DNA of 64,000 bases, from contig NC_084933.1 of the NCBI RefSeq assembly GCF_958298935.1, positions 6,121,001 to 6,185,000 of the forward strand, in the 5' to 3' direction. The translations under genes were made by a program, and so were the position numbers. Below the pieces are notes generated by a model. It did no database searches. It saw only the letters and a program-made list of their open reading frames with translations, and was not told the origin of the DNA. Below, in pieces: positions 1-10,659 of this stretch. Source of the DNA: Phragmites australis. Its lineage: Eukaryota > Streptophyta > Magnoliopsida > Poales > Poaceae. Within the stretch, counting starts at the first letter, position 1. Each line of letters begins with the position of its first letter.

Positions 1-893
1 TCTTCCTCAAAGTCATCATCATGCAAGTCATCTCATAAATGCCTTATGACTAAAGGTATGAAAAGCGATGTAAGTGATGATGAATCCGATGAGAATTCAC
101 CCTCTCAAGAAGAACTTCTTGATTTGATCAATGAGCAACAAATGGCCCTTAAGAAATAATCTAAATAGCTTAAAAAAATCAATGTACTTAATGACATTCA
201 TGCTACCTTTGTTTCTAATTATGAACAATTATTGTGCAAATTTAATTTGCTAAACAAGGAGCATGAAGAGCTTAAGGTTAAATTTGAGTGCATTGAATCT
301 CAACCTAAGGTCCCTCACTTTTTAATTACAATCTTAAGGTAGATGCTTCCACTTCTTGTGATGATTTAATTGTTTTATCTAGCTCATCCTTTTGCAATGA
401 GATTTGTGCTGAGAATGTTATTGTAGAATCATCTAACAACCTCATTGCACAAGAAAATGATGAGCTCAAGTAAGAAATGGAGAAGCTCAAGGAAGACTTG
501 GTGAGATTGAAAGGTAAGAACCATATCCAACCTCCTCAAGATAACCATGTCACCATGGTGAAAAAGCTTACGGAGGGGTCTACCGTGACATACTTCAAGT
601 GCCATCAAGAAGGTCACAAGTTCTTTCAATGAAAGCAAGTCAAGAAAGAGACCAAGGAGAAGAAGAAGACGGTAAACCTCTCCAAAAGGACCTCCAACAT
701 CTACACCAAGCCCAACTACAAGAACAAGATCAAGAGCAACCACTACAAGCTCAAGAAGAAGAACAATGGCAAAATGGTTACACACATAGTTGGGAGAAAG
801 GATCGGGGGTGGAACCGACCTATTTGGGTGCCCAAGGAAGTCATCATCAATATGAAATGGCCTCAATCAATTTGGGTTTCAAAGAAAACTTAA
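1..893 (+). pseudogene. gag remnant of Sirevirus-like copia element, copy A (3' part)
   Basis: This is the C-terminal half of a retrotransposon Gag, entered from the left window edge. Visible parts are a Ser/Asp/Glu-rich stretch, a coiled-coil-like Lys/Glu-rich section (about 235-520), a decayed CCHC zinc knuckle near 593-640, and a basic tail ending at the TAA at 891-893. The knuckle has lost its first Cys (now Tyr) and its last Cys is a stop codon. Several frameshifts and stops break the frame. The same order of blocks recurs in copies B (3658-7702) and C (37302-39184), which supports the family call. No protease, integrase or reverse transcriptase follows it before the LTR at 2221. Confidence 0.8.
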
Positions 894-2220
894 AGTCCAT
901 AGGTCTTCGGGGATTTGAAGATTTGGCACACAAGATTAAGTGAAAATTCAAGCAAAAAATCAAGTGTACAAGATTGGTTGTATTGATGAATATCATGATC
1001 ATTATATACCCAAATCCCCACCCAAAGGTGAAAGGTACTAGATATAAAATATTTTCAATTGGTATATTTGCCTTGTCTAGGATTGCATGTGCTTATTTCA
1101 ATTTATTGCAATGCCTAGTGTAGATTTTTATTTGGTAGGTTGCTTGTATTTCGTTCTTATCCATGAGCAACTTACATGGTTTATTAGTTGTAGGTTTCTT
1201 TCATGTCACTAGTCCTTCAATTGGTAATCACTAGCTCTTCAATTAGTATTCTTTATGTGCCATGAGCCAATCCATAGGATAAATTAATAAATTCCCTATT
1301 ATTATCAATAATAAGTGCATATTTTTTTTTTACAAATATTCAACACTTATATGCACGCTTTTAGAGGGATTATATCTTTTAGGTTGTGATTTTGAGACTA
1401 ACATGTGTTTCAAGTGATATCTTTTGTAGTCTCATGGAGTGATCAACAAGTCCCTGGAGGTATGCAACGATTAAAAGATTCAATTGATATCATTGTCGAT
1501 TCATTTTCTTCATTTAAGCTACCTTCATGCAGGATATATCTTAAGCTTCCTACCTTGTCTAGTTGTGCACATGTTTTACTCTCATCATATGAATACACAC
1601 ATATAGAGGGAGTTTAGATTATATCATATGAGTTTCATGATTTGTGATCCTTGTTTGTCTTATGTAATTGGTATCAATATCTCCTATTCTTTCAATTGGT
1701 ATCAATATCTCATATTCTTTCAATTGGTATATCTTTTCAATTGGTATTAATACCTCATGGATCATAGCTTATGAAGCTCTCTCCCAAAATGTTCTAATGT
1801 TTTTCCCTTGAGCTCAACATGTGTGTTGCAGCCTTTTTGAGATTGTTGACAAAGGGGAAGAATTTTGGGACCAAAGCAAGAAGCAAGAGAAAGCAAGATG
1901 CAAGAACTATCTTGAGTAGAGTGTTGACAAAGGGGGATGCATCTTTAATTGATAAAGATAAAGAAGATGAAGAAACTCTTGCATGGGTCAATGAAGGGAG
2001 ATAAAAAAGGGAAAGATTGGAGCAAAAAACAAGAGATATAAATTGGTAAGAACATGATTGCATTACAATTAGTATCATAATTTGTTCTTACCATGCATTC
2101 AAGCAAAGAGGTATGGTCTTATGAACTTTTGAAATCATGTATTCTCTTAATTGGTCTAAATTGGTACCATTTGCCTCTTACTTTGGTTGTTTTGTCATCA
2201 ATCACCAAAAAGGGATAGAT
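894..2220 (+). mobile_element. 3' untranslated part of copy A with polypurine tract
   Basis: Non-coding internal sequence between the gag end and the 3' LTR of copy A. It aligns by eye with 7703-8400 (copy B) and 39185-40439 (copy C), including a shared block reading 'gatcatcatatacccaaatc' near 990-1015. It is rich in the short phrase 'caattggtat'. It ends in the purine run AAAAAGGGATAGAT (about 2207-2220), the expected priming site for plus-strand DNA synthesis directly before the LTR. The short ORFs here are not conserved between copies and look like chance. Confidence 0.75.
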
Positions 2221-3655
2221 TGTAGCAAAAATGGCCCTTTTAGGCCATGATTACAATTTTGGTGATTAATGACAACATAGTCAATGGGACTAACATGTTT
2301 TGTTAAGAATATATGTTAGTAGGTCTCATGGATGCAATACATGAAGAAGCTACCACACCCGGGATAAAGTTTAAGTGAATTGGAGAAGTCCCCGGAGATT
2401 TGTTCTCACCGGATGGTCCGGTGTTAAGGAAATTATACTCACCAGACTATTTAACAGAAGGTTGGTATTTTCGAAGGAAAAAGATTATAAGCTACTGGAT
2501 GGTCCGGTGGCCAAAAGTGATGCACACCAGAGGCTTCACCGGAGCATTTAACAGAGTGTGTGAAAAACCTAAAAAAGAAGAAGTTCTACACACTGGAAGG
2601 TCCGGTGATAAAGACAGTGCACACCAGAGTATTTTGTGCAGAGAAGAAGTTTGGCACGGTCTGGCTCAGGAAAACTCATCGGATAGTCCGGTGATGGATT
2701 GAAGATTACACCAGACAATCCGGTGTTCAAAAGAACTCTAAGTGGAGTTCCAACGGCTAGTTTTTGGATAGTACACACCAAATAGTCCGGTGCTTGTAAT
2801 GTTGCACATGCTGGACCATCCGGTGAGTAAAAAAGAATATGACTATTGGAGCAACGACTAGTTCACGGAGCTGAGCCTATTTATACCCCTTTACTCAGCC
2901 ATTTGAAGGTGCTGGAGTCCAGAGAAACCTTTGTACACCTAAGAAGACATCCAAGCCATCCAAGAGAATAAAGTGTTCATCCAAGGTAATTAAGCATACC
3001 ATTAGTGAGTGATTAGTACTTATAAGCCTAGAGAGAAGAGTTGCTAGGTGCTGCAACCTAGAGTGTGGATCAAGAAGTGATCTAAGAGTGTATCGAGAGG
3101 TACGCCGGTGCCTTGGAGTCTTTGTGACTCGCTGGTAACTTATTGACCCTCCGACTTGGTGTGGAGCGGCGACAAGAGGATTGTGAGGGGACGCGAAGGC
3201 TCTTGTCTTTGTGACTAAAGCTCCGAAGTGAAGACGGTGTACAAATGACCGGAAGAGAGGTTAGTGGTGAGACCTTGCCTTGGTGGCTTGTTGGCTCATC
3301 ATGCTTGAGGCCTTATCTTGGTGACTTGGTATCTCAAGAGCCCTGACCGGAAGAGACTTGGCGACTGGTAGCATATCCTTTGTGGAGCTCCAACATGGAC
3401 TAGGGGTGGCTTGTGTGCCACCGATACCACGGGATAAAAATCCCTCGTGCCGAGTTTGTCTCTCTACCTCATTTACGTTTCCGTATTTACATTCTTGCAA
3501 TTTACCTTGCAATCATATGAACTGTTGAAGTAGACACACAAGATAAGCCTAGAGCACATTTAGATAGAAATTGAGATAGGCTTATCTTGTGAAAATTTTG
3601 GAGCCAATAGTTTTAAGTGTCCTAATTCACCCCCCCCCCCTCTTAGGATGTCCTC
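2221..3655 (+). repeat. LTR of Sirevirus-like copia family (plus strand)
   Basis: It starts TGTAGCAAAAATGGCCC right after the purine tract and shares the family block 'ttttggtgattaatgacaac'. It contains many copies of a short palindrome, for example CACCGGATGGTCCGGTG at about 2407-2423. The TATA-like site is around 2879 ('ctatttatacccc'). The right end is abnormal: after a run of C's and 'tcttaggatgtc' (about 3640-3651) the sequence passes directly into mid-gag sequence of copy B. The usual LTR terminus, primer-binding site and gag N-terminus are therefore missing, which implies a deletion or recombination junction near 3650-3670. Confidence 0.8.
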
Positions 3656-3657
3656 GA

Positions 3658-4745
3658 TTCCCTTCAACCCCGAAGTCACCAAGCTCATCTCCAAAGTAGA
3701 GAAGAACATCAAGAAGATCAATACTAAGATTGATCATCAAATCTCTATGAAAGACTTGGTCAAAACTATTGATCACATCAAGAAGGAGAAGAAGAGCAAG
3801 AACAAGAGGGTGACAAGAGGAAGAGTCAAAGCATTTATAAGTATGGGAAGATAGGTGAGTGAAGATGAAGATTCAAACTCAAGTGATGAGAGCTTCGCCA
3901 CCCACTCCTCCAAGAGAAGCCCTTTCTCAAGGTCATTATCACGCAAGTCATTATCACATGAGTGCATTATAGCCAAAGATATGGATAATGATGTAAGTGA
4001 TGATGAATCTGATGAGGATTATCCCTCCTATGATGAGCTGCTTCATTTGATCAATGAGCAATAAAGGGCCTTTAAGAAACAATCTAAGGAACTTAAGAAA
4101 TTCAGTGCCCTCAATGACATTCAAGCTATCTTTGTTTCTAATTATGAGAAATTATTGAGCAAATTCAATTTGCTAAACAATGAGCATGAAGAGTTTAAGG
4201 TAAAATTTGAGTGCATTGAATCTCAATCCAAGGCCCCTTTGGATCAATCTACCTCTTTATTTAATTTTAATCCTTATGATGATTTAATTGATTGCACTTC
4301 TTGTGATGATTTAATTGATTTATCTAGCTCACATCTTTACAATGAGATATGTGTTGAGAATGTTCTTGTAGAACCATCTAATAAACTCATTGCAAAAAAA
4401 ATGATGAGCTCAAGCAAAAAGTGGAAAAGCTTAAGAAGGACTTGGCAAAATTAAAGGGCAGGAACCATATCCAACCTACTCAAGATAACCATGCTACCAT
4501 GGTGAAGAAGCTTGCAGATGGGTCCACCGTGACATACTTCAAATGTCATCCAGAAGACCATAAGACCTTCCAATGCAAGCAAGTAAAGAAGGAGATCAAG
4601 GAGGAAGAAGATTATGAACATCTCCAACAAGACCTCCAACATCTACACCAAGTCCAACTATAAGACCAAGACTAAGAGCAATCACTATAAGCTTAAGAAG
4701 AAAAACAATGGTAAAGTGGTTGCACAAATGGTTAGGAGAAAGGAT
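3658..4745 (+). pseudogene. gag remnant, copy B, part 1
   Basis: Mid-to-C-terminal Gag of the same family as copies A and C. It begins inside the coding region (PEVTKLISKVEKNIKKINTK in frame at about 3669), then a Lys-rich section, a Ser-rich acidic section (3855-4064), a coiled-coil-like section (4155-4450) and a zinc knuckle near 4525-4575. The knuckle retains CH..E.HKTFQC but its first Cys is Tyr. Frameshifts separate the pieces. The frame is cut at 4745 by the inserted solo LTR at 4746-7607 and resumes at 7613. Confidence 0.8.
4741..4745. repeat. Target-site duplication AGGAT (left)
   Basis: AGGAT here and again at 7608-7612 bound the insertion 4746-7607. Removing the insertion and one copy restores continuity of the gag sequence, so these bases are the host duplication made at insertion. 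Confidence 0.85.
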
Positions 4746-5692
4746 TGTTGGAAAATAGGTAGGCCACGCTAGCCTAAAACAAAAAAATTCTACCGCATTC
4801 ACCCAAGAAACCATGCTAGTAGGAGCTCATAGATTATTACCACTCGATGCACAATGTAATGGAAGAAGAGTTTGAGTAGGCCGATTTAACATCGTGCGCA
4901 TCAAACTCCTTGAATAGCTTCTCAATCAGAACCGTAACTAGCCCCGCGCAGATGGTCACGCTCCTCGACCAACTCCAAGCAGGTGGTCGTGCTCCTCGAC
5001 CAGTTCCTCGACCATCTCCCGATCAGGTCTTTCACGTCCTCAACTAGTTCTGAGTGGTCATGTCGTGCTATCCGACCAGATCCGAGTGGTCATGTTGTGT
5101 ACTCTGACAAGATCCGAGTAGTCGTGTTGTGATCAACTCGTCGAGAAGATCAACGCCGCAATAGCAGAAACGCCTCTATGGTATCCACACATACTAGGCA
5201 GAAACACCGAGCATTGATGTGCTAGCACCTCTCGTGTGGCTAGGGTTTTGAGAGATCGTGTGGAAGGCTGCAGCTAGGGTTTCAGAATGGCTCAACCTCT
5301 CCATGCCCCAACCCACACCTCTCCTTATATAGAGCTCGCTAATGGGCTCCCATGTCGGAAGCCCTTTAGAACTCTAACACCTTATGGATCACAATCCAAT
5401 CAAACCCGTATACGAATCCAATTCACATGTTTTGTTCCAACCCATTAACTGTGACCCGTTATATTCATGTACATACGACAACAACTCAAAAACCCTTTCC
5501 AAACCAAAATCAATAGCGGTCCTTAACAGGATATGTTAACTCCTGAGTATACACAAAAGATCATATCGGCTGAATCTTGATATACCATGCACCGATCCCT
5601 TCGCCTCATGATGCTAGTGAAGCTCAAGACAAGATACGTGCCACCCTTGTGATAGCTCGACCATTCACTCGATCAAGTAATGGATTCATCAT

Positions 5693-6970
5693 TGTGGGTG
5701 ACACAGGAACCAGGGGTCCCCGAGTCCCGAGGCCAGAACAGTAGAGTGCCACATGGCGCCCTCCTGCGGAGGTTATCTCCCCGAGGTACGAGAAGACCAA
5801 GTCCCGGGAGAGGGTGCTCGGGGCCATGAACAGTGGTCCCCAAGTACCCAAGTTCCCCGATGACCCGAGAAGACCAAGTGCCGGGAAGAGAGTGCTTGGG
5901 GCCGCAAACGGTGGCCCCCGAGCACTCAAGTCCCCCGACGACATGAAAAGCCAAGTACCAGGAAGAGGGTGCTCGGGGCCGCGAACAGTGGCCCCCGAGC
6001 ACCTGAGTCCCCCTAGGACCCAAGGGAAGTCAGTTCAGGGAGAGAGTGCTCGGGGCCATGAACAGTGGCCCCCGAGCACTCGGTTCCCCGAGGGCCTGAG
6101 AAGTCCTTCGCCGGTGGCCCCCACAGAGGTCCAGCGGTGAGGTGTCAGCTGGTGAGAGGCCCGATGTCGCATTTAAGAGGGCGCATGGCCTGTCACTTCC
6201 AACTGCTCCCCCCACGCTTGCTGCCAGTCCCTGCCACGGCCTGGCAGGGAGGCATGGGGACATTTAATGCACAGGTCCCATCGCGCGACATCCGGCGCGC
6301 CTCGGGATAACATCGCGAGGCCCAAGGTGCCCCGCCTGCCGCCCTGCTGTGTCAGGCTTGCTCTGACCGGGCAGGCACGCCGGGCTGCCCGGTGGGCCCT
6401 CCCCGTGGCGCCCGTTGAAAAACGGCATGATGACGAACAAGGCAGGACGATGGCGCATTTTCAACCCTCCCCGTCACCTCGCGCAGCGGCCCATGATGGT
6501 TGCTTTCCATTTATGACGCCTTGGAACTCGCGCCATCCTTTTTGGGTACGCTACCGTCCCGACGAGTATAAAGGCACGGCGGGCTCCCCGAAGAAGGGAG
6601 GACCAGTTCGGGCTAAGATCGGACTCTCGACAACCGGCGCCAAGCACAGAAGCTTAGATCAGCCGAAGAACAAGGAGCACGAAACTCTAGACTAGACAAA
6701 CATTCTTGTACACAGCAGTTACTTAGAGAGACATTCTCAGAGCATTTATAGCATACACACAGGAGTAGGGTGTTACGCTTAGTGCGGCCTGAACCTGTCC
6801 AAAAACCCCCTGAGCATTTACTACTTCCTGCATCCGATTATTCCATTCCACCTGCATCTTATTTACGCCCATTTATTTCACCCGCAAAACGGATTCAGAA
6901 TCATCCCCCCGGTCGAATCTCAAAGGGGCTCCCTCCGAATCCCCGCTTGAGGAGTTCGCCCTCCGACAAT
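5693..6970 (+). mobile_element. Solo LTR of a Ty3/gypsy (Tat-type) element nested in the previous LTR
   Basis: A 1,278-bp unit starting TGTGGGTGACACAGG and ending GAGTTCGCCCTCCGACA, flanked by ATCAT on both sides (5688-5692 and 6971-6975). It is far more GC-rich than its surroundings. A TATA box (TATAAA) lies at 6567-6572, consistent with an LTR promoter. The '..CTTGAGGAGTTCG.CCTCCGACA' ending is typical of grass Tat-lineage gypsy LTRs as I know them. The open frames inside it (for example at 5814-6140 and 6267-6695) are consequences of high GC and not genes. There is no internal element sequence, so it is a solo LTR. Confidence 0.85.
5805..6100 (+). repeat. Tandem repeat block inside the gypsy solo LTR
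   Basis: Four imperfect copies of a unit of roughly 77 bp, each with a core like 'gtgctcggggcc..gaacagtggccccc', starting near 5808, 5887, 5965 and 6042. Such repeats upstream of the TATA box are in the position of an LTR enhancer; that role is inference. Confidence 0.75.
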
Positions 6971-7612
6971 CATGATTAACTCTTTAATCATATTGGCATA
7001 GCCATGCACTTTTTCAATCCACCTACATCAAGGGGCTCAAAGATATCTCTCCTGTTATCAAGAAGGAGCAAATTCCATCTTGATCGCTCACACCCTATGA
7101 CATATTTTATGACAAATTTAAAAACTATCTTTATGACTACCTAGTTACAAAACAACGTTTGATAGCCCTAAAGTATGTCACTACACATTATGAAAATCAA
7201 TGACAATCTCAGGTCTAAGGATCCTTCAGGTATACCATTTGAGAAAACAACTGATGGCACATAATAATAATAATTCCAACAATATCTCAAGGTGGTTCTA
7301 TCTAGCATTATATTATATAACATAAATGTCCACATTATTGACTTGGTATCTCTATACCTATGATCCATAAAACATGATCATCAATCAATACATATGCTAA
7401 TCTTATGTATCATCACAATAATATACAACCAAGGATCAACTAAAAATAATATCATGATATAAACAAAGAGTTTCATGAACAAGTCACATATTGGCCAATC
7501 AAAATAAACGATAGTCATTTTAGGAATAACACATTATTCAGAAGTACATGAACATAGACGTGTGATACAATCATCTCTATGATTACCTCTAGGGCATATT
7601 ACCTTCAAGGAT

Positions 7613-7702
7613 CGGGAGTGAAATCAACCCATTTGGGTGTCCAAAGAAGTCATCACCAATATGAAAGGGCCTCAGTCAGTTCGGGTTACGAAGAAGACTT
7701 GA
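7613..7702 (+). pseudogene. gag remnant, copy B, part 2 (C-terminal tail)
   Basis: This continues the Gag tail cut at 4745: a basic segment with NQPIWVSKEVITNMKGPQS in frame, ending at the TGA at 7700-7702. One in-frame stop is present early in the piece. Joined with part 1 it matches the tails of copies A and C. Confidence 0.75.
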
Positions 7703-8400
7703 ATCCCGAGGTGGTTATGGGGATTTGGATACTTGACTCATGAAATAAAGTGAATGTTCAAGCAAAGAAGCCAAGTGTATAAGATTGGACGCTTTGATGA
7801 AGATCATGATCATCATATACCCAAATCCCCATCCAAAGGTAATCAGGTAATGGTAGCTAGACTTTTGTTCATGCTTTTTGAACTATTGCCTTGTTTAGGA
7901 TTGCATGTGTATATTTTAATTTGTTGCAATGCATATTTCCATATGGTAGGTTGCTTGTGTTTCTCTCTTTCTTATGAGCAACTTACATATTTTATTAGTT
8001 GTTAGTTTCTTTTATAGAACTAGTTTCACAATTAGTATCTTTTATGTGCCATGATCCAATCTATAGGATAAATCCTCATTGTTACTAACAAGTGTATATG
8101 TCTCGCAAGTATTCAATACTTGTATGCACACATTTTGGGGGAGTATATCCTATGGTTTGTGATTTTGAGACTAATATATGTTGCTAGGTGTATCTTTTAT
8201 AGTTTCATGGAGCTATCAACAAGTCCCCTGAGATATGCAATGCTTAAATGCTTCAATTAGTATCTTTGTCATTTCATTTCTATATTTAAGCTACATCCAT
8301 GTATGATATGACTTAAACTTTCAACCTTTACTTAGTGTCTAGATGTGCATATATTGCTACATTCCTATAAGTGGGTCTCATTATATGTATGCACACATTG
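7703..8400 (+). mobile_element. 3' untranslated part of copy B (truncated)
   Basis: Homologous to 894-1600 and 39185-39900 of the sister copies, including the 'gatcatcatatacccaaatc' block near 7806-7825. It breaks off at about 8400, where an LTR of the same family begins in the opposite orientation, so the purine tract and 3' LTR of copy B are missing. Confidence 0.7.
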
Positions 8401-9839
8401 TGAGAAATAGTGACGTCCTAAGAGAGAGGGTGAATTAGGATACTTAGAAACCTAAACCAAATTGGCTTTAGAAACTTCGCAAGATAAACCTATCTCAATT
8501 TCTATTTAAATATGCTCTAGGTTTATCTAGTGTGTCTACTCTACCGCTCAAGAGGATTGCAACCTACTCTAGCAAAGTAAATTGCAAGTATATAAATATG
8601 GAAACGTAAATAAGGTAGAGAGACAAACTCGGCACAAGTGATTTTTATCCCATGGTATCGATGGCATGATTATCAACCCTAGTCCACGTTGGAGCTCCAC
8701 AAAAGATATGCTCCCGGTCACAGCTCTTGAGCTACCAAGTCACCAAGATAATGTCTTAAGCACGATAAGCCACCAAGCCACTAAGGTAAGATCTCACCAC
8801 TAGCCTCTCTTCCGATCACTTGCCGCCATGATCACTTCAGAGCTTGAGCCACCAAGGCAAGGGTCTTGCGTCCCCGTACACGAGTCATGTCGCCGCTCCA
8901 CACCAAGTCGGAGGGTTAACAAGCTTGAGCCACCAAGGCCCAAGATGCTGGCGAGTCACCTAGACTCTAAAGCGCCGACTTACCACTCGGTACAAGTTAG
9001 GATCATTTCTTGATCTCTTCTTCAAGCTGCAGCATCTAGCTACAACTCACTCTAGGCCTGTAAACACTAAACACTCCCTAATCTTGTGCTTAATCGCTTT
9101 AGATGATCACTTTAAGCATTTTGGTGGCTTGGATGTCTTCTCAGATGTATATGGACTTCTATGGACTCCAGCAACATGCCACACCTTCAAATTATTGAGT
9201 GGAGGGGTATTTATAGCCTCAAACCCACCAACTAGCCATTTTCCCAACAGTTCATAAAAGTTGTTAACACTGGATGATCCAGTGAGAATAGTAGTACTTA
9301 CACCGGATCATCCGGTCAGTACAACCTCATAAGCTAGCCGTTGGAATTCTACTCAAAGCCTCTATGAACAAAGGACGCCCTGGTGTTCCTTCAAATTCAT
9401 CACCAGACCTTCTAGTGAATTATCTTGAGCCATTCTAGCCTTTGTAACCTCTCTATATAAAATGCTCTAATGCATTCATCAGGTGTTCATTCCATTCACA
9501 CCAGACCATCCGGTGAGTTAAACCTTCTCTTTTTTTCCCTGGAAATGCTCCGGTGCAACTATCTCTGTGACCACCAGACTATCTAGTGAGTTGATCTTCA
9601 TTCCTCAACACTTGCAGTTGCCTCTGTAAGAAATGCTCCGGTGCTATACTCCGATGTGTACAAACCAAGCACCAGATCTTCCGGTGGATTGATCTTCAGT
9701 TTTCTGCACTTGCATTTTTTTCTGCAAGAAATGCTCCGGTGTTACTCAGTGCAGATCGCTAGACTATCCGGTGAGGTCATCAGCCTTCTCTCCTTTGTCA
9801 AAAATACTCCGGTGAGTTCAACACATAGAGCATCGGATC
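8401..9839 (-). repeat. LTR of Sirevirus-like family, minus strand, 5'-truncated
   Basis: Reverse complement of the LTR described at 35571-37177. Its 3' terminus lies at 8401 ('tgagaaatagtgacgtcctaagag') and the sequence runs through the conserved 'gtagagagacaaactcggcac' block. The CCGGTG/CACCGG repeats occupy about 9270-9835. The first 250 bp or so of the LTR are missing because gypsy sequence begins near 9839. Short plus-strand ORFs within it are not conserved. Confidence 0.8.
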
Positions 9840-10643
9840 TAGTGGGCAGATGCATACTATATTAGGCTCTGGTGAGTGAAAAATATCATTCGGTGATTTC
9901 TTGGTGGCATACCACTGGCGCGTATTAAGTGTTTCGCGAACACGGCAATATAGAATTCACTAACTCGTGGGGAAAGTTGGACAACCTCTGCAGAGTGTAA
10001 AAACTGTTATAACAGTCGTGTCCGCGGTTATGGGAGACTTGGATCCACACATGATTAGTGGGTTATGGTTATGGGTTTGGTTATGATTTTGGTTATAGTA
10101 CAGGGAGTACTAGACGGTTATGGTATGTAAGGTGGTGAGACTTTTATGATGAGTGTTGGACTGTATGGGTTACATTCACTTAATAATTGTTTAATATTTT
10201 TTTGTCCAAATATTTTTTCATTACTCGCATTTACGCAAATATACCATGTGTTAGCCTGTTCTTGTTATAAGCCTACATATTATTTATCTTTTTCACACTT
10301 GTTGAGCGCGTCATGTGCTCACACTTGCTATTTTTCCTATGCCATACGACATGTGTGGTGCTGCTCAGTGAGTGAAGATGTTAAAGATTATCAAGACGAG
10401 GTTGTGACGTTCTAGGCGTGTGTCCCCCGGTCGGTTGTCTGCAGTGTTGTTGGGTACTGGTGCTTCTGTTCCGCTGCAGATATCTACGTAGAAGACAATA
10501 TATGTCAATTGTTGTAAGAGTTTAATGTTTATTCTATAAAAGTATTACTTTTGTTACTTCACTTGTGATGTCCTTATGTGTGTTGAACATCCAGAACATA
10601 TATAAGCCGCATCTGGTTTTTACCTTTAAAACTGGATGTGACA
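9840..10643 (+). repeat. 5' LTR remnant of a Tekay-like gypsy element
   Basis: The 3' part of a gypsy LTR that closely matches the reverse complement of 27087-27900. Shared blocks are AGTGGGCAGA at the left, 'gttataacag', 'ggagtactagacggttatgg' and 'agaagacaatatatgtcaat'. It ends in TGTGACA at 10643, two to four bases before a methionine-tRNA-type primer-binding site. The left part of the LTR has been lost at the junction with the inverted copia LTR. Confidence 0.75.
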
Positions 10644-10647
10644 GAGG

Positions 10648-10659
10648 TGGTATCAGAGC
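10648..10659 (+). other. Primer-binding site (initiator Met-tRNA type)
   Basis: TGGTATCAGAGC just after the LTR end TGTGACA is complementary to the 3' end of plant initiator methionine tRNA, the usual primer for these elements. Confidence 0.8.

Larger units (their letters stand above)
4746..7607 (-). mobile_element. Solo LTR of a copia-type element (minus strand), itself interrupted
   Basis: On the minus strand it begins TGAAGGTAATATGCCCTAGA at 7607 and ends TTTTCCAACA at 4746, giving TG..CA ends, and it is flanked by AGGAT duplications. After subtracting the nested LTR and one ATCAT the length is about 1.57 kb. No gag, pol, primer site or purine tract lies inside, so it is a solo LTR left by LTR-LTR recombination. 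The 'TATGCCCTAGAGGTAAT' start resembles LTRs of grass copia elements of the Angela type; that lineage label is from memory. A minus-strand 'ctatataagg' near 5325-5335 is a plausible LTR TATA box. Confidence 0.8.

Noticed and set aside
5814..6695. ORFs of 108-142 codons within the gypsy solo LTR
   Set aside because: They run through tandem repeats and the LTR promoter, so they are not genes.
10648..10659. Possible tRNA gene from the TGGTATCAGAGC match (also at 37180, 51977 and 62963)
   Set aside because: Only the primer-binding complement of a tRNA 3' end is present, next to LTR ends; there is no tRNA cloverleaf.
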